Assembly: GCA_022376925.1 (NCBI GenBank)
Contig: JAIOJX010000030.1
Span: 167,535,084 to 167,599,083, forward strand
DNA: 64,000 nucleotides
Direction: 5' to 3'
Origin: Tragulus kanchil
Lineage: Eukaryota; Chordata; Mammalia; Artiodactyla; Tragulidae
The position numbers were made by a program, and so were the translations under genes. Positions 1-11,510 of this stretch are shown here, piece after piece. The notes beneath the pieces are model-generated. The model was not told where the DNA came from, did not search any database, and worked only from the letters and a program-made list of their open reading frames with translations. The stretch's first letter is position 1, and every line of letters starts with the position of its first letter.

Positions 1-1434
1 GTGTTTGCAGTGCCTGGGCAGCAAAGGAGGACGGGGGTGGAGACCTGTGTTTGATTTCCTTGCACTGAACTGTGGCTCCTCCTTTGCCTCTGGGGACCCG
101 GTGACCCTGTCCACTGGTCCCTGCCTGCCCTCTGGGCACTGGCCGAGGCTGTGGTGGCTGGAGCCTGGGGCCTGCTCTCTCTTCACTGATTTGAAGAGCC
201 TGGTAGTCTCCTGCTGTCTTGCGATCACCCGCGAGGTTCAATTGCTGGCTCCAGTGTGCAACCTTCGAGCCCCCATGGCCGTGACCACATCTCAGCTGTC
301 TAGGGTATGTGACAACGGAAGGACTCCGCGAAGCCCCAGGTTTCCCTGCAAAGAGCTTGCCATTCCCAGTGGCATGTCCCCTCAGGGTGCTCGGTGGGAA
401 GCATTCCCTTATCCCTTACAGCAGCAGGAGGCATTTAACCAGTAAACAGAAAAGTACTTGGGGGATTTAAAACAGAGGGTTTTGATACTGGCCAGTGGTG
501 ATGCAGGTGAGGAGAGAACTAAAAAGCCCCACAGGGCAGAGCGAGGCACCCCGGAGTTCAGCAGCTGCCTGAAGCCACCAGGGCCCTCAGGCTGTGTGAC
601 AAAAGGAGAAGGGGCGGTGAGCAGAGCCCAGGGCCTGCTGGTCCCCAAGAGACTGGAAACCATAGCAGGCCTGTCTGCTAGACTTGGGAAGGTGATAGAG
701 CAGCTGCTGGAGACCCAACTGGAAGCAAAGAGGCAAGGGAGAAATACCCCGGACTTTCCAGCTGCCAGCCATATCCACCCAGAGCATCTAGTTAACTGAA
801 CCCAGCTGGGAGACAGAGCCCCCAGGGGCTGCGTCCTGAGATGCAGGGCAGGGCCAAGGGTGATGTGGATTGGAGAGCAAAAGACCCAGGGCCAGCACAA
901 CCTCCTCTCCCCACAGGGAAACAAAGGCCCCTCCTCTCCTGTACAGCACAGCAAGCCGCTTCCAGGCTTCTGCCTGGAGGAGGCAGGACAGGACCCTTGT
1001 TCCTCTCTCTGTACTTCCTGCTTCCCATGATCCACTGGGGTCCTGGTGGGCAGCAACCCACGCCCTCTGTCAAATTCTGACCCTTTCCTACTCTGAGTTG
1101 ATGATAATGCCTTAGGGTACACCAGGCCTTGCTCTTTGGAGTTCAAAGGCATTAAAAGATATTTTTCTCCTGAAGTCCAAATTTCAAGACTATTGTCTTC
1201 ACATCGACAAGCTCTGAGTCTCAACACTGATCACTAACACCTTTTCCTCCTTCTTAGGGGCAGTAAACCTCATGGTTCGTATTAGCCTTAGAAGGAGAAG
1301 GCTGCGAAAGGAAATGATAAAGGAGGAAATGAAAATTTATCAGCTAATAGCCCAAGAAGTAGTGTTCCCAGGACACTCCCACTTAGGGTCATTGCCTGCC
1401 AGCAGCTCTGCTGGGAGTGTGGAGTGTGTTCTCT
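1..1434. other. Unassigned non-repeat sequence
   Basis: I recognise no gene or repeat here. Open frames of 113 to 272 codons exist on both strands (for example 458-799 plus and 409-1227 minus), but they overlap one another, show no domain or motif I know, and have no convincing splice context. I read them as chance frames in moderately GC-rich DNA. Confidence 0.5.
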
Positions 1435-1530
1435 TATGACCCTCCAGCAACCCCTTCAGGGGGGTTCTCTCATTGGTCCCATTCTGCAGATGTGGTGCCA
1501 TTGAGGTTGAGGGAGTAATTATCCATCAAG
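1435..1530 (-). mobile_element. MIR-like SINE remnant
   Basis: The stretch with 'cccattctgcagatg' followed by 'gaggttgagggagtaatt' resembles the reverse complement of the MIR core and tail, where the consensus reads close to 'ccattttacagatgagg'. It is strongly diverged and boundaries are approximate. This is recognition by eye only. Confidence 0.4.
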
Positions 1531-1585
1531 GATTTAAGAAACTGGATAAGACTGGAAATCAGGTCAGTTTCGATACAGTTGATTT

Positions 1586-1875
1586 TTCTTTAATTTTATT
1601 TATTTCTTTTTGACTGCACTGGATTTTCATGGCTGTGCTTGGACTTTCTCTACGGTGAGTCAGTGGCTACTCTCAGCTGCAGGGTGCAGGTTTCTCATGG
1701 CGGCGGCTTCTCTTGTTGCGGCGCACAGTCCCTGGAGCGCAGGCTCAGGAGTTGTGGCACATGGGCTTAGTTGGCCCGAGGCATGGGGAGTCTTCGGGAC
1801 CCAGGCATTGAACTCATGTCCCCTGCATTGGCAGGCAGATTCTTATCCACTGGAGCACCAACAAAGTCCTCCAAG
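1586..1875 (-). mobile_element. CHR-type tRNA-Glu-derived SINE
   Basis: In reverse orientation the element starts with an A/T-rich tail (tttatttatttc), passes through 'gactgcactgg' and 'ggcttctcttgttgcgg', and ends in the inverted tRNA-like head around 'attgaactcatgtcccctgcattggc'. This order matches old artiodactyl CHR SINEs. It is diverged, with no clean target-site duplication visible, so it is an older insertion. Confidence 0.7.
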
Positions 1876-2454
1876 TAGTTTTGGATTTTCATTTGTGACC
1901 AATTCTTCCTCTGTTCCTACCTCTAGTTTATAAAATCTGAACTCTTTTTTCACCATTAAAAAAAATGTGCTAAAAGACACATCAAGTTTTCCATCAGTCA
2001 TTTTTAAGTGTCCAGTTCAGTGGTATCTAATAACATTGAATATTCATCACCACCATGCCTCCCTATAACTCTCTTCATCTTTTAACAGTGAACTTTTATG
2101 TGCATTAAACAATAATTCCCCTTCTCCCAGCTCCCCACAGCCACCATGCTACTCTCTGTCTCTATGATTTTTCACTACTGAAACTACTTCATAGAAGTGG
2201 ACTCATATAATTTTTGTATTTTTTTTTTCAGAAATGTCCTCACTGATTTGAGTATATTTATCATAAACTGAGTTCTCATAAACATTGGCATCTTTCTAAA
2301 TTCTTCATCCTGTGTACTCAATCTATGATAGCGGCAAACTTTTGTTTAGTATAGATATTTCTCAGAATTTGTATAATTTATTTTTTTCATATAGAGGAAG
2401 AACCTTGTCTCTTTCTTCACACGGCCATAAAAATCCATTTTTATTTTATCTGTC

Positions 2455-2520
2455 TATCTATATGGCACTTACACAGTTCTTACTGGGTATCAGACACCGT
2501 TGTGAAAATGTTTAATTTAC
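2455..2520 (-). mobile_element. MIR-like fragment inside the L1 interval
   Basis: The stretch 'ggcacttacacagttcttac' followed by 'tgggtatcagacaccgttgtg' resembles the inverted MIR tail (cacttactatgtgccagg...). It is short and diverged. It recurs at about 3542-3607 in the second copy of the tandem pair. Confidence 0.35.
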
Positions 2521-2670
2521 AAGCCAATTTTAAAAGACACCTTTATAAATTGTTACTTTTTTAAACCAGTATTTGCTGTTTGGTGACTGACGTATTTCAC
2601 TCAGCATAACGTTCTAAGTTTCACTCATGTTGTTGCATAATACAGAATTCCCTCTGTTTAAGATTGATTA

Positions 2671-2916
2671 CTATTTCACTATATGAATACACCACATTTT
2701 GCTTATGCATTTATCTGTCAATGGACATTTGGGCTGTCTCCATGTTTTAGCTATTGCAAATAATGCTTCTATGCACATGGGTATACAAATAGCTTTTCCA
2801 GATCTGGCTTTCAGTTCTTTTGGATATATACCCAGTGTAATTGCTGGATCAAATGGTAATTCTATTTTTAATTTGTTGAGGAACCAACATGCTGTTTTCC
2901 ACAGCAGCCGTACCAT
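2671..2916 (-). pseudogene. L1 ORF2 C-terminal fragment
   Basis: This minus-strand frame of 81 codons carries the signature of the L1 ORF2 protein C-terminus: KLKIELPFDPAITLGIYPKE, then a segment ending in FAIAKTWRQPKCP and KMWCIHIVK. No endonuclease, reverse transcriptase core or upstream frame is present, so it is a dead 5'-truncated remnant. The same frame recurs at 3758-4003. Confidence 0.85.
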
Positions 2917-3757
2917 TTTACATTTCCATCAACAAAGCATAAGTATTTCAGTTTCTCCACATCTTCATCAGCACTTGTTGTTTCATGGGATTTTTGTTGT
3001 TGTTGTTTAAAGTGGCCACCGTAATGGGTGTGAGATAGCTCTGTAAATTTCATCATAATTTTTATTTGCTTTTCCCTACTGGTTAGCAGTGTTGAGCATC
3101 TTTTCATGTGCTTAGGGACCATTTACAAGTCTTCTTTGGAAAAGTGTCCGTTTAATGTCTTTGTCCCTTTTAAAAATTATGTTTGTCAAGGTATAGGCAT
3201 TCTCTATATAGCCTGAATATTACTCTGTTACCAGATATGATTTGCAACTATTCTCCCTCATCCTATACAGGTTGCCTTCTTTCTCTGTTGTTGTTGGCTT
3301 TCGATGAGCCACATTTTTAAATTTCCTTGATGTCCAAGTTACCTTTTGAACTCAGAATTTGTATAATTCTATTTTTTCAAAACTAGAAACTGGCAAATTT
3401 GTACTCAATCTAAGATAGCAGCAAACTTTTGTTTAGTATAGATATTTCTCAGAATTTGTATAATTTATTTTTTTCATATAGAGGAAGAACCTTGTCTCTT
3501 TCTTCACACGGCCATAAAAATCCATTTTTATTTTATCTGTCTATCTATATGGCACTTACACAGTTCTTACTGGGTATCAGACACCGTTGTGAAAATGTTT
3601 AATTTACAAGCCAATTTTAAAAGACACCTTTATAAATTGTTACTTTTTTAAACCAGTATTTGCTGTTTGGTGACTGACGTATTTCACTCAGCATAACGTT
3701 CTAAGTTTCACTCATGTTGTTGCATAATACAGAATTCCCTCTGTTTAAGATTGATTA

Positions 3758-4003
3758 CTATTTCACTATATGAATACACCACATTTTGCTTATGCATTTA
3801 TCTGTCAATGGACATTTGGGCTGTCTCCATGTTTTAGCTATTGCAAATAATGCTTCTATGCACATGGGTATACAAATAGCTTTTCCAGATCTGGCTTTCA
3901 GTTCTTTTGGATATATACCCAGTGTAATTGCTGGATCAAATGGTAATTCTATTTTTAATTTGTTGAGGAACCAACATGCTGTTTTCCACAGCAGCCGTAC
4001 CAT
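3758..4003 (-). pseudogene. L1 ORF2 C-terminal fragment, second copy
   Basis: The translation is identical to that of 2671-2916, shifted by 1087 bases. It belongs to the second copy of the first tandem pair and is most likely not an independent insertion. Confidence 0.85.
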
Positions 4004-4742
4004 TTTACATTTCCATCAACAAAGCATAAGTATTTCAGTTTCTCCACATCTTCATCAGCACTTGTTGTTTCATGGGATTTTTGTTGTTGTTGTTTAAAGT
4101 GGCCACCGTAATGGGTGTGAGATAGCTCTGTAAATTTCATCATAATTTTTATTTGCTTTTCCCTACTGGTTAGCAGTGTTGAGCATCTTTTCATGTGCTT
4201 AGGGACCATTTACAAGTCTTCTTTGGAAAAGTGTCCGTTTAATGTCTTTGTCCCTTTTAAAAATTATGTTTGTCAAGGTATAGGCATTCTCTATATAGCC
4301 TGAATATTACTCTGTTACCAGATATGATTTGCAACTATTCTCCCTCATCCTATACAGGTTGCCTTCTTTCTCTGTTGTTGTTGGCTTTCGATGAGCCACA
4401 TTTTTAAATTTCCTTGATGTCCAAGTTACCTTTAACTCTGAATCCTCACTCACAATGCTCTTCTCAACACCGTTCCTTCTTCAGCTTTTTGGAAAGTTTG
4501 TTTCAAGAAATAACACAGTTGGTGTTCTCTCTGATCTCTCCCTTTCACAGTCGTGAACTAGAACCACGGTCATTACTAAGTCTTTATTAACATCTACCTA
4601 CAAATGTGTTACAGCCTGGGTCCTCCCTTCCCCAAAAGGAGACCCTGAGATGAGGTGGTTAACCTAGGTGGTGATTCCAGGGAGCAGGAGTGAGGGAGAG
4701 TGAAACAGGGAGGGAAGAAAAGCCACTGAAAAACTCACCTTG

Positions 4743-5075
4743 GGCTTCCCCTGGTGGTCCAGTGGGTAAGGACACCGCCTTGCAGTGCAGGGGGCGCCAG
4801 TTCGATCCCTGGCCTGGGAAGATCCCACATGCCGCGGAGCGGCCGGACCGATGTGTCCAGTTACCGAGCCAGAGCTCTGGCGCGCGTGTGCCCAGAGCCA
4901 GTGCTCTACGACGACAGACGCCACCGCGATGGGAGCCCACAGGAGCCAAAGAACAAAGACAGATGAAAATAGAGAAATGAAAGACCAACAGAAGTGGCTC
5001 ACCCGCTCCCCTCCCTCCCCAACCTGACCCCCGCCCAAAATAAATAAATAAATAAATCTTTAAAAAAAAAAACAA
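4743..5075 (+). mobile_element. CHR-like tRNA-Glu SINE, young subfamily
   Basis: The head carries a Pol III A box (tggtccagtgg) and B box (gttcgatccc), as in tRNA-Glu. The body runs through 'gccgcggagcggccgg' and 'gccaaagaacaaagacag' to an (aaat)n and poly-A tail. It is flanked by the target-site duplication aaaactcaccttg (4730-4742) and aaaacccaccttg (5076-5088), one mismatch in 13. The translated frames over it are not genes. Confidence 0.9.
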
Positions 5076-5305
5076 AAAACCCACCTTGAGGTCATCACTA
5101 TGGGCAACTGAAGACCCCATTGGGACACTCTTTGGAGTTTAAAGGATGCTACTCCAAATTGTGCCTGATGGATAGAAACACTTATTCATTAGTTCCCACC
5201 CTCCATGAATTGGAACTCTCCTGCATGCTTGGGCTGTGCATAGTGGCTGCAGTATAATGACCCCCCAGGCTCCCCTCCAGAGACAATTATATTCGCAGCT
5301 GCTGG

Positions 5306-5730
5306 AGTTCAGTTCAGGTCAATCACTCAGTTGTGTTTGACGCTTTGTGACTTTGTGCACTGCAGCACATCAGGCTTCCCTGTCTTTCACCATCCCCTAG
5401 GGCCTGCTCAAACTCATGCCCATTGAGTTGATGCTATCCAACCATCTCATCCTCTGTTGTCCCCTTCTCCTTCTGCCTTCTCTCTTTCCCACCGTCAGGC
5501 TCTTTTCCAGTGAGTAGCTCTTTGCCTCTGGTGGCCAAAGTACTGGAGCTTCAGCATCAGTCACAGTCCTTCCAATGAATATTCAGGGTTGATTTCCTGT
5601 GGGATTGACTGGTTTGACCTCCTTGCAGTCCAAGGGACACTCAGGAGTCGTCTCCAACACTGCCGTTCGAAGGCATCAATTGTTCAGCACTCAGCCTTCT
5701 TTATGGTCCAGCTCTCACATCCTAATAAGC
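5306..5730 (-). mobile_element. BovB (RTE-clade) LINE 3' fragment
   Basis: The sequence follows the inverted BovB 3' end: a 'cactcagttgtgt' start, 'ccatctcatcctctgttg', 'gtggccaaagtactggagc', 'ccttgcagtccaagggac' and 'ctctcacatcc'. On the minus strand it corresponds to the last part of the BovB reverse-transcriptase ORF, broken by stops. It is 5'-truncated like most BovB copies and clearly diverged. Confidence 0.85.
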
Positions 5731-6108
5731 ATCTTGCATGCTACCCTGCTTCTGGGGAGCCAGCTCTACCACAGCATGTGTAGGTGCCTTGTCCACATGC
5801 CTCTCCTCCAGGCCACAGAAACTGCAGAAAACACAGTAGAGAACATGCAGCTCATGGAGTCATGCTAAAAGCCCAAAGTGGTAAGGGGACTTGAAACTCA
5901 CCCAGAACTGCTCACCATGGCTGTAACCACAGTCAAAGCTAGAAGGGTGTGAGAAAGGGCTCAAGAGGCGTCTGACACCACATAAGTTAAAGCTGATTCC
6001 AAGATCGTGAAACAAATCTGGGTCTTGTCTTATGGAAGGTAAATGACAGTAAATAACCCATTTTGAGCACCTTTGTGTGCCCAGGAAAAATGATGTTAAT
6101 GGGGAGGA
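5731..6108. other. Unassigned sequence
   Basis: No gene, RNA or repeat is recognised between the BovB fragment and the second tandem pair. Confidence 0.4.
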
Positions 6109-8280
6109 AGAGTGGAAAATTATGATGTCAAAAACGGTCATGATGAGAATGGACATAGGCTAAGGACGTGTTGACCACTGATCCCCACCCCCACCAAAGA
6201 AAAGTCCTGTGGCTTTTGTAAGCCCAACAGTTGACTTCTGGTCTAGTGTCTTCAGTTCTGCAGGCCTGAGTCTTCCTGCAGTGATGCTGGTAAGAGCCAG
6301 AAAGCCTCAACATTTCGCTCACTGTCTTCCAAGTGCCACACGGAAAATGCCTTGTCACCAAGGATGGCATGCTTCCAGTTTTTTTTCTCCCAAGTCCCTG
6401 TGAGGAGCTGAGGCCCATAGAGGAATCAAAAATGCTTCTCTCCATAGTGCCAAAGAAATCCTACCAGAGGATGCAAGGTGGCCCCAGAAGGAAGGTTATA
6501 CAGAACTGAGACTTCGGCATGGAAGAAGGGCTAAGAACAGCTTTACTGAACTCATACGTGTTCACCTCGGCCTTTGCCTGTGTGTATTTTGTTTTCTTTT
6601 GTTTTAATCACTGTTTCATGTTAGTCAGCAGTTCATTTAAAGGAACTTTTCACATAGTTGAAAAGCCAGAAGAGAAAAAAAAGCAGACTGGAAATTCTAA
6701 TAGAGGATAGAGGAGTTTTATTTTACTTACCTGGCTAAAAATAAAAGACAAGGAAAGATCATGATAATGAAGCAAATAATTGCTACAAAGATAGATGAAA
6801 TGCTGACTGCACCAAGAAAATTCTGAAGGATCTTTAAAATAATGAAGTGTATTCGAGGTGCTTTGTTGCTGGACTGTGGGCAGGGGCTCCTTCCTAGTGA
6901 ATATGTATGAAGACCCAGGGTCTGGGAATCCAGAGATGCCCTGATTACACCTAGGAATGGAGAGAGTCACTTAGTAAGACAACAAAGGTGAATAACCTGG
7001 GAGGGGCATGCAAAATACCTAGTAGCATTTTCAGATCTTTTCTTTTGGCATAGAGCCAAAGTGGAATTTCCAACCTTTCCCCCGCTATTCCAACAGAAAT
7101 CAAGCTAAAAGTATTCAGGAGAAGGATTTTGGCCAAAGTGAGCCTCAGAATTTCCTACAGTAAAAGAGCGGGAAAGCAGCTGGAGTTAGGCTAAAATGGA
7201 GAGAGTGGAAAATTATGATGTCAAAAACGGTCATGATGAGAATGGACATAGGCTAAGGACGTGTTGACCACTGATCCCCACCCCCACCAAAGAAAAGTCC
7301 TGTGGCTTTTGTAAGCCCAACAGTTGACTTCTGGTCTAGTGTCTTCAGTTCTGCAGGCCTGAGTCTTCCTGCAGTGATGCTGGTAAGAGCCAGAAAGCCT
7401 CAACATTTCGCTCACTGTCTTCCAAGTGCCACACGGAAAATGCCTTGTCACCAAGGATGGCATGCTTCCAGTTTTTTTTCTCCCAAGTCCCTGTGAGGAG
7501 CTGAGGCCCATAGAGGAATCAAAAATGCTTCTCTCCATAGTGCCAAAGAAATCCTACCAGAGGATGCAAGGTGGCCCCAGAAGGAAGGTTATACAGAACT
7601 GAGACTTCGGCATGGAAGAAGGGCTAAGAACAGCTTTACTGAACTCATACGTGTTCACCTCGGCCTTTGCCTGTGTGTATTTTGTTTTCTTTTGTTTTAA
7701 TCACTGTTTCATGTTAGTCAGCAGTTCATTTAAAGGAACTTTTCACATAGTTGAAAAGCCAGAAGAGAAAAAAAAGCAGACTGGAAATTCTAATAGAGGA
7801 TAGAGGAGTTTTATTTTACTTACCTGGCTAAAAATAAAAGACAAGGAAAGATCATGATAATGAAGCAAATAATTGCTACAAAGATAGATGAAATGCTGAC
7901 TGCACCAAGAAAATTCTGAAGGATCTTTAAAATAATGAAGTGTATTCGAGGTGCTTTGTTGCTGGACTGTGGGCAGGGGCTCCTTCCTAGTGAATATGTA
8001 TGAAGACCCAGGGTCTGGGAATCCAGAGATGCCCTGATTACACCTAGGAATGGAGAGAGTCACTTAGTAAGACAACAAAGGTGAATAACCTGGGAGGGGC
8101 ATGCAAAATACCTAGTAGCATTTTCAGATCTTTTCTTTTGGCATAGAGCCAAAGTGGAATTTCCAACCTTTCCCCCGCTATTCCAACAGAAATCAAGCTA
8201 AAAGTATTCAGGAGAAGGGATTTTGGCCAAAGTGAGCCTCAGAATTTCCTACAGTAAAAAGAGCGGGGAAAGCAGCTGGA
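6109..8280. repeat. Tandem pair 2 (about 1.08 kb unit)
   Basis: Copy 1 is 6109-7184 and copy 2 is 7202-8280, offset 1093, with filler 7185-7200. At the end of copy 1 homopolymers are short: 'gaaggatttt', 'taaaagagcgggaaag'. Copy 2 reads 'gaagggatttt' and 'taaaaagagcggggaaag', and the third occurrence near 9302 agrees with copy 2. I recognise no gene or transposon in the unit; the 105- and 106-codon frames in it recur simply because the DNA recurs. Confidence 0.95.
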
Positions 8281-8377
8281 AAGTCTCCAGTTTATCCAGC
8301 TGGGAGAGGCTTGGATTGGATTTGTCAACACACACGATGACTACCTGGTCCTTGTTCTTTGAAGAAAATTAACCTAC

Positions 8378-8460
8378 CACAAGTCCTTGTAGACTAGAGT
8401 TTCCAGAGGGCAAAGACCGAGTCTTGTTCTCATGTGACCATGCTGTGCTCAGCACATGGC
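8378..8460 (+). mobile_element. L2-like 3' fragment
   Basis: The order 'tagactagagtttccagagggcaaag', 'gtcttgttctc' and 'gtgctcagcacatggcgcctg' parallels the L2 3' region (gactgtgagctccttgagggcag ... cctagcacagtgcctggcac). It is heavily diverged. A second copy lies at 9480-9562. Confidence 0.4.
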
Positions 8461-9193
8461 GCCTGCCCAGGATCTTATGGCTGACTTGGTAAAAGGAAGC
8501 AGAGGTTCCTCCATTGTTCCTTCCCTTCCTCATCTTCTCTCCACTCCCTACCCGCATACGACTCGGGGGCTTGTTTCTCAAGACCAAAGGAGCAACCTTT
8601 GGAATTTGTTTTGAGCCTGGATTTTCCAGATAATCATATCCAAGAATTCTCCAAAATAAAAGGTTGATGGGAAGTTAAGATCAGAGTGAATGGCACCAGT
8701 ATAGTCCAACAGAAGAAAACCTAAGCAATTAGAATGAAATTTCAGGAGGCAAGGCAGGGGGAGTGAAGAGCAGAGAGGGATCAGTGACGCTGGTTTTGTA
8801 AAATTTATTAAAACGTATAATTGACCCTCATTAGATTTATTCACATTCCAAAGAGAAAGCTGTTTGCTAATGAGAAAAGCTGTATTCCCCAAATTTCAGA
8901 TCATGAATTCATTTCCCTTCTCCCTTGCTGATTTGGCACATTTTTAAATGGCTCCGTTAAAACAATTATTAATCCGAAATTAAATATCCATGACAATTAA
9001 TCCCTCCGAAGCCAAGGAAAGTTGCCACTGCTTCCTACCTCATTTTCTCTGTGACCAAGTTGTGAATTTGCTCTCTCTGAGGCTACATGTGAGCTACATT
9101 AAAGCAGAAGAAATATATCCTAGGTTAAATGGCAGCAAAGAAATAAAAATAGAGACAGTGGAAACGTTTGTCAATTGAACCATAGATTGGCAT

Positions 9194-9300
9194 TTTTAGC
9201 TGTGTACCTCATCTGTAAAATATGAATACTAACAGTACCTGTCAGTTGTCTCAAGATTTAAATGAGTTAACCATCATGAAGGGCTTATAACTGTGCAGTG
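9194..9300 (+). mobile_element. MIR SINE, 3' half
   Basis: The text 'cctcatctgtaaaatatgaatac', then 'agatttaaatgagttaac' and 'gggcttataactgtgcagtg' follows the MIR consensus from core to tail. It recurs at 10296-10402, where the natural right flank continues. Boundaries are approximate. Confidence 0.7.
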
Positions 9301-10295
9301 CAAAAGTATTCAGGAGAAGGGATTTTGGCCAAAGTGAGCCTCAGAATTTCCTACAGTAAAAAGAGCGGGGAAAGCAGCTGGAAAGTCTCCAGTTTATCCA
9401 GCTGGGAGAGGCTTGGATTGGGTTTGTCAACACACACGATGACTACCTGGTCCTTGTTCTTTGAAGAAAATTAACCTACCACAAGTCCTTGTAGACTAGA
9501 GTTTCCAGAGGGCAAAGACCGAGTCTTGTTCTCATGTGACCATGCTGTGCTCAGCACATGGCGCCTGCCCAGGATCTTATGGCTGACTTGGTAAAAGGAA
9601 GCAGAGGTTCCTCCATTGTTCCTTCCCTTCCTCATCTTCTCTCCACTCCCTACCCGCATACGACTCGGGGGCTTGTTTCTCAAGACCAAAGGAGCAACCT
9701 TTGGAATTTGTTTTGAGCCTGGATTTTCCAGATAATCATATCCAAGAATTCTCCAAAATAAAAGGTTGATGGGAAGTTAAGATCAGAGTGAATGGCACCA
9801 GTATAGTCCAACAGAAGAAAACCTAAGCAATTAGAATGAAATTTCAGGAGGCAAGGCAGGGGGAGTGAAGAGCAGAGAGGGATCAGTGACGCTGGTTTTG
9901 TAAAATTTATTAAAACGTATAATTGACCCTCATTAGATTTATTCACATTCCAAAGAGAAAGCTGTTTGCTAATGAGAAAAGCTGTATTCCCCAAATTTCA
10001 GATCATGAATTCATTTCCCTTCTCCCTTGCTGATTTGGCACATTTTTAAATGGCTCCGTTAAAACAATTATTAATCCGAAATTAAATATCCATGACAATT
10101 AATCCCTCCGAAGCCAAGGAAAGTTGCCACTGCTTCCTACCTCATTTTCTCTGTGACCAAGTTGTGAATTTGCTCTCTCTGAGGCTACATGTGAGCTACA
10201 TTAAAGCAGAAGAAATATATCCTAGGTTAAATGGCAGCAAAGAAATAAAAATAGAGACAGTGGAAACGTTTGTCAATTGAACCATAGATTGGCAT

Positions 10296-10402
10296 TTTTA
10301 GCTGTGTACCTCATCTGTAAAATATGAATACTAACAGTACCTGTCAGTTGTCTCAAGATTTAAATGAGTTAACCATCATGAAGGGCTTATAACTGTGCAG
10401 TG
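10296..10402 (+). mobile_element. MIR SINE, 3' half (second copy)
   Basis: This is the same MIR as at 9194-9300, shifted by 1102 bases. The base order shows a single ancestral insertion carried in tandem pair 3. Confidence 0.7.
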
Positions 10403-10524
10403 CACCTGTAAGGGCTGGTCCCTGACTGCTGTGATTGTGTCTCTCTTCAGTAAGTTCTTCCAGGGCATTTTGGCTCTTATTTTGGCTCATGGTCAAATAA
10501 TATTTTTAAAAAATATCTGCCCAG

Positions 10525-10875
10525 GGGCTTCCCTGGTAGCTCAGTGGCAGAGAGTTTGGCTGCCAATGCAAGAGACACGGGTTTGATCCCTGATCCGGGA
10601 AGATCCCACATGCTGTGGAGCAACTAAGCCCCTGAGCCACAGCTATCAAGCCTGTGCTCTAGAGCCTCGGAGCCACAACTATGGAGCCCATGTGCTGCAA
10701 CGACTGAAGCCCATGTGCCCTGCAGCCCAAGTTTCACAACAAGAAAAGTCACTGCCAGAAGAAGCCTGCACACCTCAATGAGAGAGTAGCCCCCATTCCC
10801 TGCAACCTAGAGAAGAGCTAGTGGCAGCAGTGAAAATCCAGAAGAGCCAAAAATAAATAAGTAAATAAAATTTTT
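10525..10875 (+). mobile_element. CHR-type SINE, full-length
   Basis: The tRNA-like head reads 'ggcttccctggtagctcagtgg' with a B box 'gggtttgatccctg'. The long body repeats phrases such as 'gagcctgtgctctagagcc', 'gaagcccatgtgcc' and 'gagtagcccccattccc', ending 'gccaaaaataaataagtaaataaa'. Target-site duplications with 'atctgccca' flank it (10515-10523 and 10881-10889). This is the classical CHR-2-like type, older than the subfamily at 4743. Confidence 0.85.
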
Positions 10876-10889
10876 AAAAAATCTGCCCA

Positions 10890-11510
10890 ACATTTAATTT
10901 GGATAGGCTCTGAGAAACTCATTTTCTATTAATAAACATATATTTTCTTTTGTCTGTGAAATAAAAATCATTACGCACATCCATTACATGCAGTCTTCTG
11001 GAGTAGAAAATCCCAGCGACATTTGAAGTGGTTTAACTCTTGAGGTCATAAAGCATTCCTTCTATGATATATTTTTCTGTTTCAAAATTTCAGCAACAGT
11101 AGCCGCTGAATTCAGCTGTGGCCTGCTGACGAGACCATCAGTGGTCCCAGTTTGTCGCCCTTCACAAGTAACTGACAGTAGCCCACACAGTGTGGCCAGG
11201 CTTGGTCCTATATTTCTGCTCTGGATATCCACTTCCTTGGCGATGACTTTTTTGTCAGTTGTAACAAACTGCAACAGAGATAAATTGGAATGAGGGTATA
11301 TTTTATTTCCACTTGAGGACAGTCTTTTTTGTTTTATTTATTTTTTTTTTCCAGAACTAAATCTAATTTACATTTTACCAATTACACACAGTGCCATGTT
11401 TGGAAACCGGAGTCAACAGCCAACACATTTTCGGAGGTGTATTTAAGCACTCCTTACCGCTGGCACTTCTCTAATTAGTGACCCTAATGGTCTACCCTTT
11501 AATTTAGCCT
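10890..11510. other. Unassigned AT-rich sequence
   Basis: No gene or element is recognised. A 70-codon minus-strand frame (11062-11274) has no known motif. Confidence 0.4.

Larger units (their letters stand above)
1935..3346 (-). mobile_element. L1 LINE 3' end (ORF2 tail and 3' UTR)
   Basis: Read on the minus strand, 2566-3346 encodes the end of L1 ORF2, and 1935-2221 matches the downstream 3' UTR with 'gtccagttcagtgg' and 'atcaccaccatg'. The middle part, about 2222-2565, does not fit L1 and looks like foreign sequence inserted into it, including a MIR-like piece near 2455-2520. From 2312 onward the sequence is repeated at 3399-4433. Confidence 0.75.
2312..4433. repeat. Tandem pair 1 (about 1.04 kb unit, inside L1)
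   Basis: Copy 1 is 2312-3346 and copy 2 is 3399-4433, offset 1087. The first bases of copy 2 differ from copy 1 (tctaagatagcag against tctatgatagcgg). The 53-base filler 3347-3398 contains 'ctcagaatttgtataatt', a scrambled echo of copy 1 near 2361. The filler is neither L1-like nor otherwise recognisable, which suggests consensus noise at a join. Confidence 0.95.
8200..10403. repeat. Tandem pair 3 (1102-bp unit, clean join)
   Basis: Copy 1 is 8200-9301 and copy 2 is 9302-10403. They abut with no filler, and the only difference I found is A at 8320 against G at 9422. The first 81 bases also end copy 2 of the preceding pair and occur a third time at 7107-7184. The unit holds an L2-like piece and a MIR, both duplicated with it. 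Confidence 0.95.
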
